Below, piece by piece: positions 23,418 to 23,705 of a DNA stretch of 23,705 nt. The notes under the pieces are model-generated. The model was not told where the DNA came from. It saw only the letters and a program-made list of their open reading frames with translations, and ran no database searches. Positions within the stretch are counted from its first letter, which is position 1. The number at the start of each line of letters is the position of its first letter. Source of the DNA: an uncultured Porphyromonadaceae bacterium (lineage in GTDB: Bacteria; Bacteroidota; Bacteroidia; Bacteroidales; Muribaculaceae); the NCBI GenBank assembly GCA_900548875.1, contig URMA01000044.1, forward strand, positions 1 through 23,705, read 5' to 3'. Made by a program: the position numbers and the translations under genes.

Positions 23418-23705
23418 ATGGGACTTACATTTGACAAACTTCCGGTCAACACTTTGGTGGGAGCCGACTGGAAAACATTCAAAGCGCTGACCGACGGCCA
23501 GCACATCGGCAACTCCTACAAAGGCAAGTTCCGCTTGACCAAAATGGTGTGCCGCCTGCTCAGCACCTTAAAGACTTTTGAGGATGCACGCTACAAGCGA
23601 ATCGCCGACAAGCCGCTCGACATGGATCCAGTGTTTATACTCGGACACTGGCGCAGCGGAACGACCTTTGTGCACAATGTGTTTGCCTGCGACAAGCATT
23701 TCGGC
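23418..23705 (+). CDS. Sulfotransferase, N-terminal 96 residues (cut by window edge)
   Basis: Likely transfers the sulfuryl group of PAPS to an acceptor. Only the first 96 codons are in the window, with no stop codon. The frame is open from an ATG six bases after the cysN stop, so it is the next gene of the operon. The diagnostic piece is the PAPS 5'-phosphosulfate loop at residues 71-87, PVFILGHWRSGTTFVHN, close to the GxxRSGTT pattern of bacterial sulfotransferases. The preceding 70 residues have no motif that reveals the acceptor. No signal peptide is present. From memory, a sulfotransferase (BT_0416) follows cysD, cysN and cysC genes in Bacteroides thetaiotaomicron and sulfates cholesterol; this gene may be its counterpart, but the acceptor-binding part lies outside the window. 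Confidence 0.85.
   Translation, partial: MGLTFDKLPVNTLVGADWKTFKALTDGQHIGNSYKGKFRLTKMVCRLLSTLKTFEDARYKRIADKPLDMDPVFILGHWRSGTTFVHNVFACDKHFG

Overview
This window comes from a member of the Bacteroidales. The reading rests on three things: promoters of the Bacteroidetes type (a -7 box TAnnTTTG, sometimes with TTTG about 20 bases upstream) sit in front of most transcription units; start sites generally lack Shine-Dalgarno sequences; and several genes and gene orders (DUF1599 and DoxX/MauE-like proteins next to tpiA, DUF4295 behind rpmB-rpmG, SPOR protein-folE) are ones I know from Bacteroides and relatives. Genus cannot be fixed from this sequence. There are no insertion sequences, CRISPR arrays or phage genes, and every gap between genes is under 200 bases.

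Layout. 1-49: start of a tRNA-Gly(GCC) gene, minus strand, cut by the window edge. 182-4033 (minus): DUF1599 protein, DoxX/MauE-like membrane protein and tpiA, then, behind a hairpin terminator, a SPOR-domain protein and folE. 4183-8219 (minus): trxA and dnaE, each with its own promoter. 8396-10861 (plus): mutS2, divergent from dnaE. 10939-14450 (minus): a two-parvulin periplasmic peptidyl-prolyl isomerase behind guaB. 14676-17686 (plus): tsaD-cinA, then rpmB-rpmG-DUF4295. 17823-18744 (plus): queD-queE. 18861-23705 (plus): SLC13-type permease, cysC, cysD, cysN and the first 96 codons of a sulfotransferase, which runs off the window.

How the genes work together. Most are housekeeping: replication (dnaE), mismatch-like or recombination control or ribosome rescue (mutS2), purine synthesis (guaB), glycolysis (tpiA), redox (trxA), tRNA modification (tsaD, queD, queE) and translation (rpmB, rpmG). 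FolE and QueD-QueE both draw on GTP: FolE makes dihydroneopterin triphosphate, the starting point of folate and of the queuosine precursor.

The most interesting region is the last 5 kb. A tightly spaced operon would import an anion, activate sulfate to APS (CysD/CysN), phosphorylate it to PAPS (CysC) and hand the sulfuryl group to an acceptor (sulfotransferase). No reductive genes (cysH, cysI) lie in it, so it reads as a sulfation operon rather than a cysteine-making one. Its layout resembles, from memory, the Bacteroides cluster that sulfates cholesterol and other steroids.
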